DNA of 64,000 bases, taken from assembly GCA_949316495.1 (NCBI GenBank), contig OX439012.1, forward strand, positions 22,726,666 to 22,790,665. The letters run 5' to 3'. Position 1 is the stretch's first letter. Each line of letters opens with the position of its first letter. A program made the position numbers and the translations under genes. Positions 13,906-25,624 of this stretch are shown piece by piece. The notes below the pieces were generated by a model. The model ran no database searches and was not told the DNA's origin. It was given only the letters and a program-made list of their open reading frames with translations. The stretch comes from Amphiduros pacificus (lineage: Eukaryota > Annelida > Polychaeta > Phyllodocida > Hesionidae).

Positions 13906-16680
13906 AACAGTCCATATATATGTATATAGATATATTTTTATACCTACATACTTGCCATGTAAACTAGTTCCCAAGAAGTAGGGTTAATTAACCTGTCAAA
14001 TGTACTTTTAATTAGGCCATGCAGTATTGACAATAATATGTCACAATATATCCTCCAAATATCAATAATGTATCTTCGAATAAAGGTATGTTTGGCGCCA
14101 TATTAATGCGATTATCAAATTAAAGACATTATGATGATAAAATAAAAGAAGATGTGTTCTGCAAATGGAAAGACTTTTGTGTATTCTATGGGGCATATTT
14201 GTAAGCCCATAGAGTATGAAATATGAAGTCTTTACACGAACTGCGTTTTCATATCTAAATTATTTATAGCTGTCAAACAGACATGAATGTAGATTGAATG
14301 TAAAATTTAAAGCCACCATCAGGGTTCAAAATGGCATATTAGTTGCATACATATATTATGTGATTTATGTCCATGACATCATACAAAATAGCAAATTTTT
14401 CACACACAATTGTGGTAGATTAAATGTCGTCTGCTCTCTTGACATTACAATGAAGCAGCGCGGCCATTCCCCTGCGCCATATTTAATCCCCGCAGTCAAA
14501 TAAAATTAATTTATATATTATGAAACAGAAAAAGCTGAGTGGTCAAAATTGACTTTAAATCAAATAAAGTGTGAACTAGCCACAAGAGAAAACGATATAA
14601 TTTTATTTGAAAAAACATCAGAGAGATATACCCATTAGTTATGGAAAAACACAGTGAAAATTGTTTTAAAAACTACACAATGGAGTCCAATGTAATTTAT
14701 CACCTTGATTCTTCCAAACCGTGATCTTGTGAGAACATTTTTGAAGTTGACTACACTGGAATAATTGGGGATGGGCGTGTGTTTGCTCTTTGAGAAGATG
14801 AGCAATGAGGTCAGAGGTCAGAGAATGCCCACCCTGGCATTCATATGGACGGTTAAGACAAGCACGCCTTTGTGAATTCCTCCCTTTTATTGAGTATTGC
14901 CCATAAACTGTGCCAAAGAATGAGGCTTTAGGGACCATAAACGGAGGTGCTAGCCTTCCGATGGTCTAGTAAAAAACCGGTTGCCGGAGATATAACACAG
15001 ACGCTCTCCTCACAAAGAGATAGAAATACCATATGCCTCATGTAAATATGCATTACACTTCCGGTTGTATCACGCTGTGTCACAGGACAGAAAGCAGCAC
15101 ACAGAGGCGTCCAATATTAACTGGGCTGACATTATAGGCCCAGCTATGAAAGTCAAAGATTTATACTGTTGTACAGTGTCTTTTAGACATACATCCTTTG
15201 ATTTGAGAGCGATATTCCTCATCTGCTAGATGTCTAATCTGTGTATATATTTTAATAAAATAGAAAATTTGCAAAATAGAATTTTGCATTATTTAAGTGC
15301 AGACGATATAGTGTTACGATATAGTGATAAATAAAGAATAATTGACTTCAACAAGGTGTCAAAAAGATATAAACAACGTATTTAAAAAGCATTGTCTATA
15401 TTCATGAGTTCACTGTCACCATGTCACAGAAGCATTAAAAGTATAGATCAATCCTCTTGCATAGATTCTCTTGGGAAGAACACCACAAACTAGAATGCCC
15501 AGAAGACCACATCCACATCTCCATATATAAATATATCTGTTGATTCCAACTCACAGACTGAGGAATGAAGATTCATTTTTAACAAAGACAAATGTCTCAA
15601 TAATTTCATTTATAAGCAGATAGCTTACCACACTATCTTGTCACAATATAAAATTATTACATGATAAAAACGGGATATCTAAAACATGCCATGGAACATG
15701 AATTTTATTGATTTTTAGCTGGTGAGTGTCTCTATAATAGTCTTTGCCTCAAAGACGATGTTGGAGTTATTCTATTTCTAATGATGTCTATTTTAAGCAC
15801 AGTTAGGATCACTGTGGCTGAGCTGAAGCTTTATGACAGACAAAGCCAAATATTTATGTTTGATATAGCCTGAGCTCTTGTTTCTTGAGTAATAATCAGA
15901 AAACATCCTGAATCGTGCTTGTGTGGCTAGCTTTTCGACTCTAGGCCCCCTTCCTCTTGTATCATCTGTGGAACTATCTGGGCGGATGTCTCCTGAATCA
16001 ACACAAAACCATTCTTGGCGCTGCTGGAAAAAAGCGTGCAGCGGTAAACAAAATATTGGCAGTTTGCTATGACTACTGGGTATAACAAAAGCGTGATGGC
16101 TACCTGGTAAATCCCCGGGCAGGAAAGAACTGACATGGACACCGGGGTTGTGCTGGAAACTAGAAAATTAATTTGCTCTACGTTTTTTTTTTTTTGTAAG
16201 GTAAACTAGCTATCGTCAGGGTTGCATGAAGCCTCCCGGCTCCACAGTGCTAGACACATTAAAGACTACAGAGGCAGTGAGATCATGGTACTAGAACAGG
16301 GCCCTTTTAGCATGACCGAAGAACACACTACAAATTAAATCACAAAAAAATCTATATGTTCATGCTGTGAAATAAATAATGAAACTTGTCATGATATAAT
16401 ATGTTAATTACAGTAACAACAAACGTCCAAAAATAGGTTGCATTATTTCTGTTAAGAGGTAAGATTATGTAACTACAGACAGACCTCCTGACTGTTGTTG
16501 CCAACATTATGTATAAGCTTAATTACAAATACATTTGCATACTCATCTTTTGTGAATATCATTATACATTCAGCGAATACAGATAATGATAATATAAATA
16601 AATATTGTCCCACTATCCTGACAACATAGTAACACAATCTGTCAAGACCGATCTCAGATTTGGCTCACCATAGATGGTTA
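13906..16680. other. Non-coding stretch with a small hairpin at 14169-14233
   Basis: The hairpin pairs AAAGACTTTTGTGTATTCTA at 14169 with a partly complementary segment ending GAAGTCTTT at 14233, with several bulges. No gene is supported in the rest. A 90-codon minus-strand frame at 14666-14938 contains scattered Cys and His but no valid zinc-finger spacing. Short AT tracts and a T9-T12 tract near 16185 are present. Confidence 0.5.
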
Positions 16681-16689
16681 TATGGGGGT
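16681..16689. repeat. Left target-site duplication of foldback element
   Basis: TATGGGGGT, identical to 17149-17157 on the other side of the element. Confidence 0.85.
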
Positions 16690-17148
16690 TAGTGTTCTCC
16701 AATCACCACTCGGCAATGCCCAGATAGGTGATCTGGAGAGGTCTGAGATTTTTGCTTTTTGGTCATAATCTCGTTCAGATGTGATTTTTTAAATACCCAA
16801 CTGTTTTAGTGATAATTCATATTTTATGTATGATTATGTCTAAAATCTCACAAAAAAGCTTGATTATTTTTTGGATAACATTAAATAAAGAAAATATAAA
16901 TACTTGATAATAATCGCCAGCTGCAAAAATTGAATCAAACCCGTTTTAACGGCAGTTGAAACGGGTTCAATTTTGACGTTTAAACAGGTTTACCACAGTT
17001 TTTGCAGCTGGCGAGTTTTTACTTCACTAGAGCTCAATCAACTCCACCAAACTTTTCTTTGGTTGGAGTTGGTAGAGACCATGGACGTTCGACAAACCCC
17101 TCCAGATCACCTATCTGGGCTTTGCCGATGGGTGATTGGAGAACACTA
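16690..17148. mobile_element. 459-bp Mutator-like foldback MITE
   Basis: The ends are inverted repeats of about 58 bp. The left end reads TAGTGTTCTCCAATCACC and continues through GCCCAGATAGGTGATCTGGA; the right end is its reverse complement with about five mismatches. A second, inner inverted repeat pairs CGCCAGCTGCAAAAA (near 16915) with TTTTTGCAGCTGGCG (near 16999), and a third pairs AAACCCGTTTTAAC with GTTGAAACGGGTT. The whole element could fold into a long stem. A perfect 9-bp target duplication (TATGGGGGT) flanks it. Long inverted ends with a 9-bp duplication fit Mutator/MULE non-autonomous elements. There is no transposase gene, so mobilisation would need an enzyme in trans. The 68-codon frame inside is incidental. 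Confidence 0.85.
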
Positions 17149-17157
17149 TATGGGGGT
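17149..17157. repeat. Right target-site duplication of foldback element
   Basis: TATGGGGGT, identical to 16681-16689. Confidence 0.85.
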
Positions 17158-17691
17158 CACATGTAATAATAGCCCGTAACTTGTAGGTTAAGAGCAATCC
17201 ATATCTTGACCGCTCATTGACTTTCTTCTCCCGCAGCAAATCGGTAACCTGATATCTTGATGAATGCGTGATGGAGCCCTTCGTGTTGTCGCAGTCTCGT
17301 ACTGACCGCGTGATGCATATCTGAATAACAGCTGATCATCAGGTAGTCTAGTTTGAAGGGAAATACCCATCATTTTAGTGGTTCCATCAGATTCTGTCTT
17401 GTCATTGTAATATCTAGTCTGATGACGAGATTAATACATATACACACATCTACTTTTCAAAGCTGTATTTTGTTTTGTGCAATTGCCACGATAAATCGTC
17501 ACTACTAATCACTTACAAAATATTTGAAAACATCACATGATAATAAACTGTTGCTAGGACACCATTCATCTGGACAAGATCTTAAATCTTTTCCGAGTAT
17601 TTATGTTTGCATTGACGAAGGTTATGTGTAGTTTAAGTAGAATTGTGACGTGATGAAAGTTCAGCAATGAACTGTGGTTTAGCATCAGGCC
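17158..17691. other. Non-coding stretch, nothing recognised
   Basis: Unique sequence with one 61-codon minus-strand frame that has no recognisable feature. Confidence 0.45.
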
Positions 17692-18150
17692 ATGTTTACC
17701 AATTTTATTGAACTGTTAATTGGTTTGTGTCTTTACATCAATAACCTTTCTATCACGATTAGGCTGTATCAAGCCAGATAGAAGCCCGCCGACATAACAT
17801 AGTGCCCTGCTCCTTTCAAAGAGAAACTGGGGGTCTTGTAATTTCTTGACCCAATGACCTGCACCTTTCAAAGAGTAACTGGCGGTCTTGTAATTTCTTG
17901 ACCCAATGACCTGCACCTTTCAAAGAGTAACTGGGGGTATTGTCATTTCTTGACCCAATGACCTGCACCTTTCAGAGAATAACTTGGGATCTTGTATTTC
18001 CATGAATAGAATAACCAGATCAGCAAAGTAGCTGTTGTCCACCATTCTCAATCATTCAACATGACCGAAGTATTTGATCAAACCAGGAACTGAAACATTG
18101 CCTCAAGCAAGGGATACAGAAACTTACCCACTGAGCCACGTCCAACCCCC
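17692..18150 (-). mobile_element. SINE copy with internal tandem expansion
   Basis: On the minus strand a pol III A-box-like stretch, TGGCTCAGTGGGTAAG, lies at 18123-18138. At the far end (17830-17692) lies a tail related to the SINE at 9190-9349: AGGAGCAGGGCACTATGTT, CGGCGGGCTTCTATCTGG, then AAAGGTTATTGATGTAAAGA and CACAAACCAATT. Between them is a 52-bp tandem repeat, listed separately. The simplest reading is one SINE whose body has been expanded by tandem duplication. Two overlapping old copies remain possible. The B box is weak (CTGGTTTGATC). Confidence 0.45.
17806..17996. repeat. 52-bp tandem repeat, about 3.6 copies
   Basis: GCACCTTTCAAAGAG-type starts recur at 17809, 17861, 17913 and 17965, exactly 52 bp apart. 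Each unit then reads GGGGTCTTGTAATTTCTTGA and CCCAATGACCT. Copies are highly similar, so the expansion is recent. It lies inside a SINE. Confidence 0.95.
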
Positions 18151-18695
18151 TTGAAACTGTTACATCCCTAACGACCTCCATCAAATGCATAAGGGCCGAG
18201 TGAGTTTCTAGGTCATTATCCAAGCCATACCACCTTAATTGATTCCCTCCCCTGGATCCCTGCATCATTTTCACAATCATATCATCATTAAATCTTCATG
18301 TACTATCTCCTATGGGAACAGCCCAGTAGTGGGTGTATAATGTTAACACGTGAAGGGCCCAGACACGATTTTGTGGCTTGTTTAATCTGGCAAGTGGCAC
18401 AGTACATACGGCCATAATAGGATTATATGCTGCTAAGTGTTAAATTTACACTAACAGTAACAATATCCCGATTGGTCAAATTGTATATAGTGTAATGAAC
18501 CAAATGTAGGTCATTACATATTAACCATTTCATAATTAACCTAATCGTTGTGAAGCATATTCAGTTAAATGATTTTCACAGTTTTATATGACATGCCCTG
18601 AAATAAAACAGGTTTTTCGTTGAATTTGCCGGATATGCAATAATATTTAAGCCTTGAGACATCTTAGAGCCTCACTCAATCCCTTTCAGGAATGT
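18151..18695. other. Non-coding stretch, nothing recognised
   Basis: Unique sequence without a supportable gene. Confidence 0.45.
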
Positions 18696-18843
18696 TGTGG
18701 TGAGGAATGCATAGAGAATTCCATGAAATCAAATTAAATCCGGAACACAGGGAAAGCTTGATATTCACATGTGGTGAGGAATGCATAGGGAATTCCATAA
18801 AATTAAATTAAATCCGGAAAACAGGGAAAGCTTGATATTCACA
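18696..18843. repeat. 74-bp tandem duplication, 2 copies
   Basis: TGTGGTGAGGAATGCATAG starts both copies (18696 and 18770) and GAAAGCTTGATATTCACA ends both. They differ at only about five positions, so the duplication is recent. Confidence 0.95.
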
Positions 18844-19129
18844 AAGAACTAATATTGAAAGCCATCAGTTAATTGTAAGGCCCGACTGAAAACTACCTGC
18901 TGATATTTTTTGCAGGCCATATTCGCCTGCCGCTGAATGCCAAGGCACGCAATAAATGTAATTATTTGAATTAGTTCAACATTTTGGGATGATGTGATAT
19001 GGTTTTCATTATTAATTATTCTTTACTTCTCTAGCCTGGTTGTTTTGATGTACATAATATCCCGGAAGACACGGGAAAATTAGTAGACACAAATCATCAT
19101 CACTGAAAGCAGAGAACAGCCCATAAATC

Positions 19130-19563
19130 CACGTGATAATCATCAGATATTAGTGATAAACATTAGACACAAATGATATTTATTAGACACAAATGATATT
19201 TATTAGACACGAGTGATAATCTTTAGACTCAAGTGATAATCATTAGACACAAGTGATGATTAAACACAGGTAATAATCATTAGGCATAATTGATAATCAC
19301 TAGACATAATTGATAATAATTAGACACAAGTGATAATCAATAGACACAGGGGATAATCATCAGACACAAGTGATAATTAGACACAAGTGATAATCAATAG
19401 ACACAGGGGATAATCATCAGACACAGGGGATAATCATCAGACACAGGGGATAATCATCAGACACAAGTGATAATTAGACACAAGTGATAATTAGACACAA
19501 GTGATAATCAGTAGACACAAGTGATAATCAGTAGACACAAGTGATAATCAGTAGACACATGTG
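19130..19563. repeat. 19-bp minisatellite, about 22 copies
   Basis: The unit is TAGACACAAGTGATAATCA. Shorter 13-14 bp forms (TTAGACACAAGTGATAA) and a variant with CACAGGGGATAATCATC are interspersed. Copies are least regular on the left and most regular near 19440-19560, which suggests that recent growth was at the right side. Confidence 0.92.
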
Positions 19564-19714
19564 ACAATATATTTTATGATAATCTCAGAGAAAAAGTCTG
19601 CATAGCTGGAACAAGATGGCAAAGATAATTGATTATGAAAGTATCGTTTACAAGTTATACGCATTTGGCAAGACTTGTAAAGTGCACATGAGTTTTCGAT
19701 ATATTATCAGACCT

Positions 19715-20015
19715 GCAGCACGGACCATGTGGGTGTAGGGCGAGCCACGGGGGATTAATGTTGAACCAGTCCAGGCTGCCCGGCCGGGACATACATCACC
19801 CGGGGTCAGGGCTCGGTGGGGCCAAGGAGCACGTGGTGGTTGAGCCCGGATGAGCCTTTGTCTCTGTCGGCTTTATATATCTTCCTGTCTGTCATGTTTG
19901 CTTCACGTATCTGCCGGTCTGTCCACAGGTCAGGGGGAGGCAACAACAATGGCGGACCCTTTCAAACGTCCCCACCTGCCGTCCAATAAAATCACCTCAC
20001 AAATAGCCATACTTC
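19715..20015 (+). other. GC-rich island with a well-placed ATG
   Basis: This interval is much richer in GC than its flanks. It holds GGCTTTATATATC (TATA-like), an acceptor-like TCTGTCCACAG|GTCAGG near 19928, and CAACAACAATGGCGGACCCT, where the ATG has a good Kozak context. That ATG opens a 23-codon frame, MADPFKRPHLPSNKITSQIA…, that closes just before the 61-bp array. A donor-like CTTCT|GTAGGT overlaps its end. It may be a first coding exon or a promoter, but neither is proven. I recognise no protein. Confidence 0.25.
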
Positions 20016-20103
20016 TGTAGGTCATCCCCAAAATGGGTAGCACCTCTCATTATAGTATGCCAGGCATGCTTGCCATATATATAGGCCCATATTTGTGTCC
20101 ACA

Positions 20104-21220
20104 CTGCCAGACGTGGGGGTATTATATATGTAGGTACTGAGAGCTGCGCCACTGTCTGTGTGTGCTGTCTGGCGTGAGGGTATTATACATGTGGGTGTTT
20201 ATAGCTGCGCCACTCTCTGCGTGTGCTGTCGACGTCTGGCATGAGGGTATTATATATGTGGGTACTGAGAGCTGCGCCACTGTCTGTGTGTGCTGTCTGG
20301 CGTGAGGGTATTATATATGTGGGTACTGAGAGCTGCGCCACTGTCTGTGTGTGCTGTCTGGCGTGAGGGTATTATATATGTGGGTACTGAGAGCTGCGCC
20401 ACTGTCTGTGTGTGCTGTCTGGCGTGAGTGTATTATATATGTGGATATTGAGAGCTGGGCCACTGTCTGCGTGTGCTGTCTGGCGTGAGTGTATCATATG
20501 TGTGGGTGCTTACAGCTGCGCCACTATCTGAGTGTGCTGTCTGACGTGTGGGTGTTATATATGTGGGTGTTTATAGCTGCGCCACTGTCTGTGTGTGCTG
20601 TCTGGCGTGAGGGTATTATATATGTGGGTACTGAGAGCTGCGCCACTGTCTGTGTGTGCTGTCTGGCGTGAGGGTATTATATATGTGGGTACTGAGAGCT
20701 GCGCCACTGTCTGTGTGTGCTGTCTGGCGTGAGGGTATTATATATGTGGGTACTGAGAGCTGCGCCACTGTCTGTGTGTGCTGTCTGGCGTGAGGGTATT
20801 ATATATGTGGGTACTGAGAGCTGCGCCACTGTCTGTGTGTGCTGTCTGGCGTGAGTGTATCATATATGTGGGTACTGAGAGCTGCGCCACTGTCTGCGTG
20901 TGCTGTCTGGCGTGAGTGTATCATATGTGTGGGTGCTTACAGCTGCGCCACTATCTGAGTGTGCTGTCTGACGTGTGGGTGTTATATATGTGGGTGTTTA
21001 TAGCTGCGCCACTGTCTGTGTGTGCTGTGTGACGTGGGGGTATTATATATGTGGGTACTGAGAGCTGCGCCACTGTCTGTGTGTGCTGTCTGGCGTGAGG
21101 GTATTATATATGTGGGTACTGAGAGCTGCGCCACTGTCTGTATGTGCTGTCTGGCGTGAGGGTATTATACATGTGGGTGCTTATAGCTGCGCCACTGTCT
21201 GAGTGTGCTGTTTGAACACT
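20104..21220. repeat. 61-bp minisatellite with higher-order repeat, about 18 copies
   Basis: The unit runs through GAGAGCTGCGCCACTGTCTG, TGTGTGCTGTCTGGCGTGAG and GGTATTATATATGTGGGTAC. A distinctive pair of variant units (GTGTATCATATGTGTGGGTG, then CTGACGTGTGGGTGTTATAT) occurs near 20490 and again near 20917. That is a spacing of 427 bp, exactly seven units, so a seven-unit block was itself duplicated. The array is richer in GC and CpG than its flanks. Confidence 0.95.
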
Positions 21221-21590
21221 CGAGGTGAAGAGATCCACAGTCAACATAATACAATCAGCAGCAAATATTACATCACAATTTACTCTCCGAATTCCGTACT
21301 CACATTTGTAATACCAACATGGTGTTATACAGTGCAGTTAATTTAATACAGTTCAATGTGTACCTATGACATAATTGCAATATGAAATTGTGTACCATTA
21401 TCTTAGTTGATAGGTAATATCAACCTCTGAAGAAAATTGTGTACCATGGACGTGTCACAAATGTCTACAAATTGGGTTCTATAAGGTTCTGTTATTTACC
21501 TAATTCAGATTGCATTATAATTTCACATGACGTGTTTTTTCCATAGGAAACACTGGAGTGTTTAAGAATCATGGCAGATTAAGATGTTTA
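21221..21590. other. Non-coding stretch, nothing recognised
   Basis: AT-rich unique sequence between the 61-bp array and a dispersed repeat copy. Confidence 0.45.
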
Positions 21591-21739
21591 GTAGGGGAGA
21601 CCAGCGAATGCATTTACACATATCGTATTACCATGTAAACCATTTGTGCTAATCAAGATGTGAAAGCATTGGATCCAAGATGGCCGAGTATTGGTTTAAG
21701 AGTGCATCAAAATCTCTTCATGTCTTAATAACATGTAAT
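21591..21739 (-). repeat. Dispersed family 'NGTTAGGCCC', copy D
   Basis: Begins GTAGGGGAGACCAGCGAATG and carries ATCCAAGATGGCCGAGTATT. It ends with CTTAATAACATGTAATG, a decayed form of the shared CCTAACACGTAATG end. Confidence 0.65.
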
Positions 21740-24593
21740 GACATGATATGATAGAATAACGTGTTATCTCTGGAGAAAATGTCCTAGTATCTTGCAGGTA
21801 TTTAACTAATTATGTTGAAAGGATTATGAATATCCTGATGATCTTTTGTGCATTTAATTGGAATTTCAAAATGTTCAAAGATTTAACAATGAATTAAACA
21901 TACTTGGGTCTTTAACATTGCGTTAATTAAGCCTACCTTTCCATTGATATAAGCCTTTGATTAATGCTCTCAATACATCAAACATGTCAGTTCGTCAATA
22001 GCCTCATTCAACCCACTTTCCCTAAACTCATTTAAATCACAACAATATTGACCTTTACAATTCAAAAACCACATTTCAGCGTTTAAAGTGTTTGCAATGG
22101 TATACAGCTATTGGATACCACAATGGAAGACTCACCTTCAACATGAATACTATTGCCTACAGCTGTTACTTATAGTTTTATCATAATGGTTGTTTTGGTT
22201 TATTTGTTATGTCTTGATTCTGTATTGTTTTGTTGTTTTTGTTTTTGTTATTTTATTCTACTCTTTAATAACACAGGAAGACATGATGCCCTGTTTTGAT
22301 CTTCTCAATGTAATCGATATTAAGGAGCGCTTGTCATTTCCATCCACTCACAAAGTGCAGACAATTATGACAGAAAACCATGTTTTAATGCAACACTAAT
22401 AGGTGTGTTCAATCCAATGTACTTTGGTGAGCAAACACTCTCCTGACCACTTGTATTCATAATGTAAATCACGCTCTAGAAGCAGGCACGTCATTAATAT
22501 TCTGCTTATACATCTGCACATTCATGTCTGCCCATAGAATCGTGAATGCATCAAATTTTGGGTCTGTGTTACTTAACATTCGCACATTCTCCTTCACAGA
22601 CCTGTTTTGTATCAATATTGTAATTTAGTTCCGGTATTCTTTGATTTATGAGGCAGAGCTATTAAATCATTCCCCGAAACTCCAATCAAATCCAATGACT
22701 TCACGATGAAAGTGTTTGACTTTAAAAGAAACTAATTTAAAGACCACGCTAAAATCTTTATCAGTTTGACATCTTGTAAATGATACCTCAGAACGTTTAT
22801 CGAATATAAAAAAATAAAACTTCTTTTCAAAGACTGATCAGATTTGTAAACTGGAGCCTTTAAATGTATTTAATACCAGCTTCACATCAATAGCAATTAT
22901 GTTGGGGAATCAATGGGGCTTCATGTGAGAGAGATGGTGGGTATTTACAGAGCAGGGTGTGATTCTGAGCGCTTATTTGTCCCCGTGTTTGCATTCATCA
23001 CACTGGTTGATCAAAACCAACTCACTGGTCATTCCTGTCAACACACATCATGACGAGACGCACCATTCGATATTGCCCACTCGGTCCAGGGGCTGTATTC
23101 CAATCATGTCCTGTACACATCTAATGTTAATTAAATATGTGTTGGTTTAATTGATACTCTGGTAAAAATAATCCTAAAAAACATATTTTTGTATGTTATA
23201 TATTCAAAAATATAGTCAAAGCCTTTGATTCTTCTTATTTTATATCGTTACGATAACATTCAGAGTTAGGGATCGAGATCTCGCACTCAACCTCAAACAA
23301 CGCTTGAGGTCACGTGATTGTCAAACGTGATTGGGTCAAACAGCGAGGAGACATTTTAATTAAAACTTGTTATGATGTGTGCCTGCCACCGTGCAGGTTC
23401 ATCACAGAGAGTTTGCTGTGAATATATACTTGTCAGTTGTTGCACTGAACACCAATTTACCTTTGAGATGAGTTGGCAAGTGTAGGGTCGTTGCCTTCTC
23501 TGTATCTTCACCATCTTCGTGTGTGTTATCTCATACATAATTTACCTATATTTTACCACATATATAACATCTTTAACCACCATTATTCCTTTTAAAGCCA
23601 ATTAAATATGATTCTCTGATATTTCCATATTCACGTCTATATACATTTGTCTTTATTATTTTCCAAGGTTTCTTTTTTCCTGAGTTTTATCTCTCGTTCT
23701 CTCCCTCTGCATTTGCTGAGAATTTGATTGTTCATTTTCAACGTAATTTACTCTCTCCATCCCTCAGTTCCGAGAAAGAGATATACATCTTCATTAGCTG
23801 TTTTGGCATATTCATAACATGATTACTCGCCATTATTTTTAACGATTTATCATGCCCAAAGCTATTCCCAAATGACTGAGCGCATTGGATTAAATGTTGC
23901 TGCAACGTTAATTGGATGCTGCGTTATAGCAACATTTGATTCTGCTTGCGGATTCCACAAAGTCTGTTTCCTTAATTGACTTAGTCTTGCAGGAACTGGC
24001 AGTTAAGTTGTCTGAATCATCCTCTGCTGCTGCCAAATGAGGAAAAACAAACATCTCATGATTAATTATGTAAATAAGATTATCTTTTTCAAGCTTGGAA
24101 TCCTCTTTCTCCAATACACTCAGGCGCTAACACTATCAATACCAGGCCTTTGTCTTCTTATTTCACTGAACTGAAAATTTATATTTTACATAACCGGAGA
24201 TCTTCATTCATAACTACAGTCTATTCCAAAATTTCTAATGAACTTAAGTTCGGGACCATGCAAGATTGCCATATCAGTGGTAAAATCAATATAACTTGTG
24301 AAAGCTGTCTTTACCCATAAGCTGCAACCTGCCTGTTGTGTCGGTGTACAAAACAATAGTTTGAGCAATTATAAGACAATCATTATTTGACAAGTCCATA
24401 AGTTAATAGCAACTCATATAATTGCTATTCATTCGAGCTAGGATACCAAAAATTATCTTAATGCAATTCGAATGCGATCTCAGCTATGATGCTAAACCCA
24501 TCATGATTTTGCCAAGAGATGTTATAACTAAAATGTTGAAACATAGTTGTGAGAGTTGGCAGGTGCCTGGAAGATTAGAGAAATGGGTATTTG
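21740..24593. other. Non-coding stretch, nothing recognised
   Basis: AT-rich unique sequence. All open frames are shorter than 70 codons and none shows a known motif. An E-box-containing GGTCACGTGATTG lies at about 23310. Confidence 0.5.
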
Positions 24594-24875
24594 GAGCTAA
24601 TAGAGCCATAGATATGTACCTGAGTTAGAGAAATGGATATATGCCTCAGTTAGCCTGTTAGTAGAACAATGGATATGTGCATGAGCTAATATATTAATGG
24701 ATATGTGCCTGAGTTAATAGAGCAATGGATATGTGCCTGAGTTAATATATTAATGGATATGTGTCTGAGTTAATAGAGCAATGGATATGTGCCTGAGCTA
24801 ATATATTAATGGATATGTGTCTGAGTTAGAAGAACAACGGATATGTGTCTGACTTGGTAGATCAATGAATGTGTT
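24594..24875. repeat. 28-bp minisatellite with 56-bp dimer structure
   Basis: Two alternating units share AATGGATATGTGYCTGAG and differ in GTTAATAGAGC versus TTAATATATT. They form a 56-bp dimer repeated about three times in the middle. The outer copies are more diverged. About ten units in all. Confidence 0.92.
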
Positions 24876-25045
24876 CCTCTGTCGTTTATAGAGGAGCATG
24901 GGATGGGAGGTGGCGGTTTCTAATCCCACTGCCGCCAGTGGTTGAACTCAGACCTGCTAAAGTACGCTTGATAAGACGGCCATATAACACCATATCACCA
25001 TCACAAAGGAAAGGACTTACCCAGAGTCTGCACAGATTACCACAT
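24876..25045 (+). mobile_element. tRNA-derived SINE fragment
   Basis: GGAGGTGGCGGTTTCTAATC with CCCACTGCCGCCAGTGG aligns with GGAGGTGGTGGGTTCGACGC and CCCACTGCCGGCAGTG of the SINE at 35016-35222. Downstream GCTAAAGTACGCTTGATAAG, GGCCATATAACACCATATCA also corresponds. The A box is not preserved, and the B box is decayed. The left side abuts the 28-bp array directly. Confidence 0.5.
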
Positions 25046-25624
25046 TGCACACTATAATATGGAGTTGAGAAATGACTAGTATTTCCCTGATAGCCGATTC
25101 TGGCGCCAGGATGACAGCTTCACCCTGCAAGCAGCCCCGAGATGCCAGACCATAAGACTCTCATTGCACTGCTGTGCTTGACTGTAACATTATATTAGAA
25201 CTATGTGTATGTATTGTCTGAGCATCAAAGTGAATGACAGTGAGTCATAGTGAATCACGTGAACCTGATTGAATCATAGAGACAGAAACAAATAGAAATC
25301 ATATTATGTATAGAATAACATAATGTCATAAAGGGTGGCATGCTTGTCTGCATGAACTGAACAGCCTTAATGGTCGTCTACCTCACCCAAAAGTCCAGTT
25401 GTTATTTATTTTGTGATGATTATATGAATGTAATTGAAAAAAATTATAATTGGGTCAAATAATCATCACATGATTGTATTTGAAAAACTTTATAGTTAGG
25501 TCAAATTAAGATCTTCTGATTCTGATTCTGATTGGTATTTTGCACCTTAATGTCCTGTTCCTTGGCATCCTGCACCTTGGTATGAGGGGTGTATGGTTAC
25601 ACTGGTTATGACCACGTTCTTGGT
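25046..25624. other. Non-coding stretch with a degenerate duplication
   Basis: At about 25415-25505 a roughly 60-bp segment with ATGAATGTAATTGAAAAA and GGGTCAAAT is repeated once in diverged form. A short (TCTGAT)n run sits near 25515. Confidence 0.5.

Noticed and set aside
14666-14938. Zinc-finger-like protein fragment on the minus strand
   Set aside because: Cys and His are scattered without the C2H2 spacing, and there is no linker or second finger.
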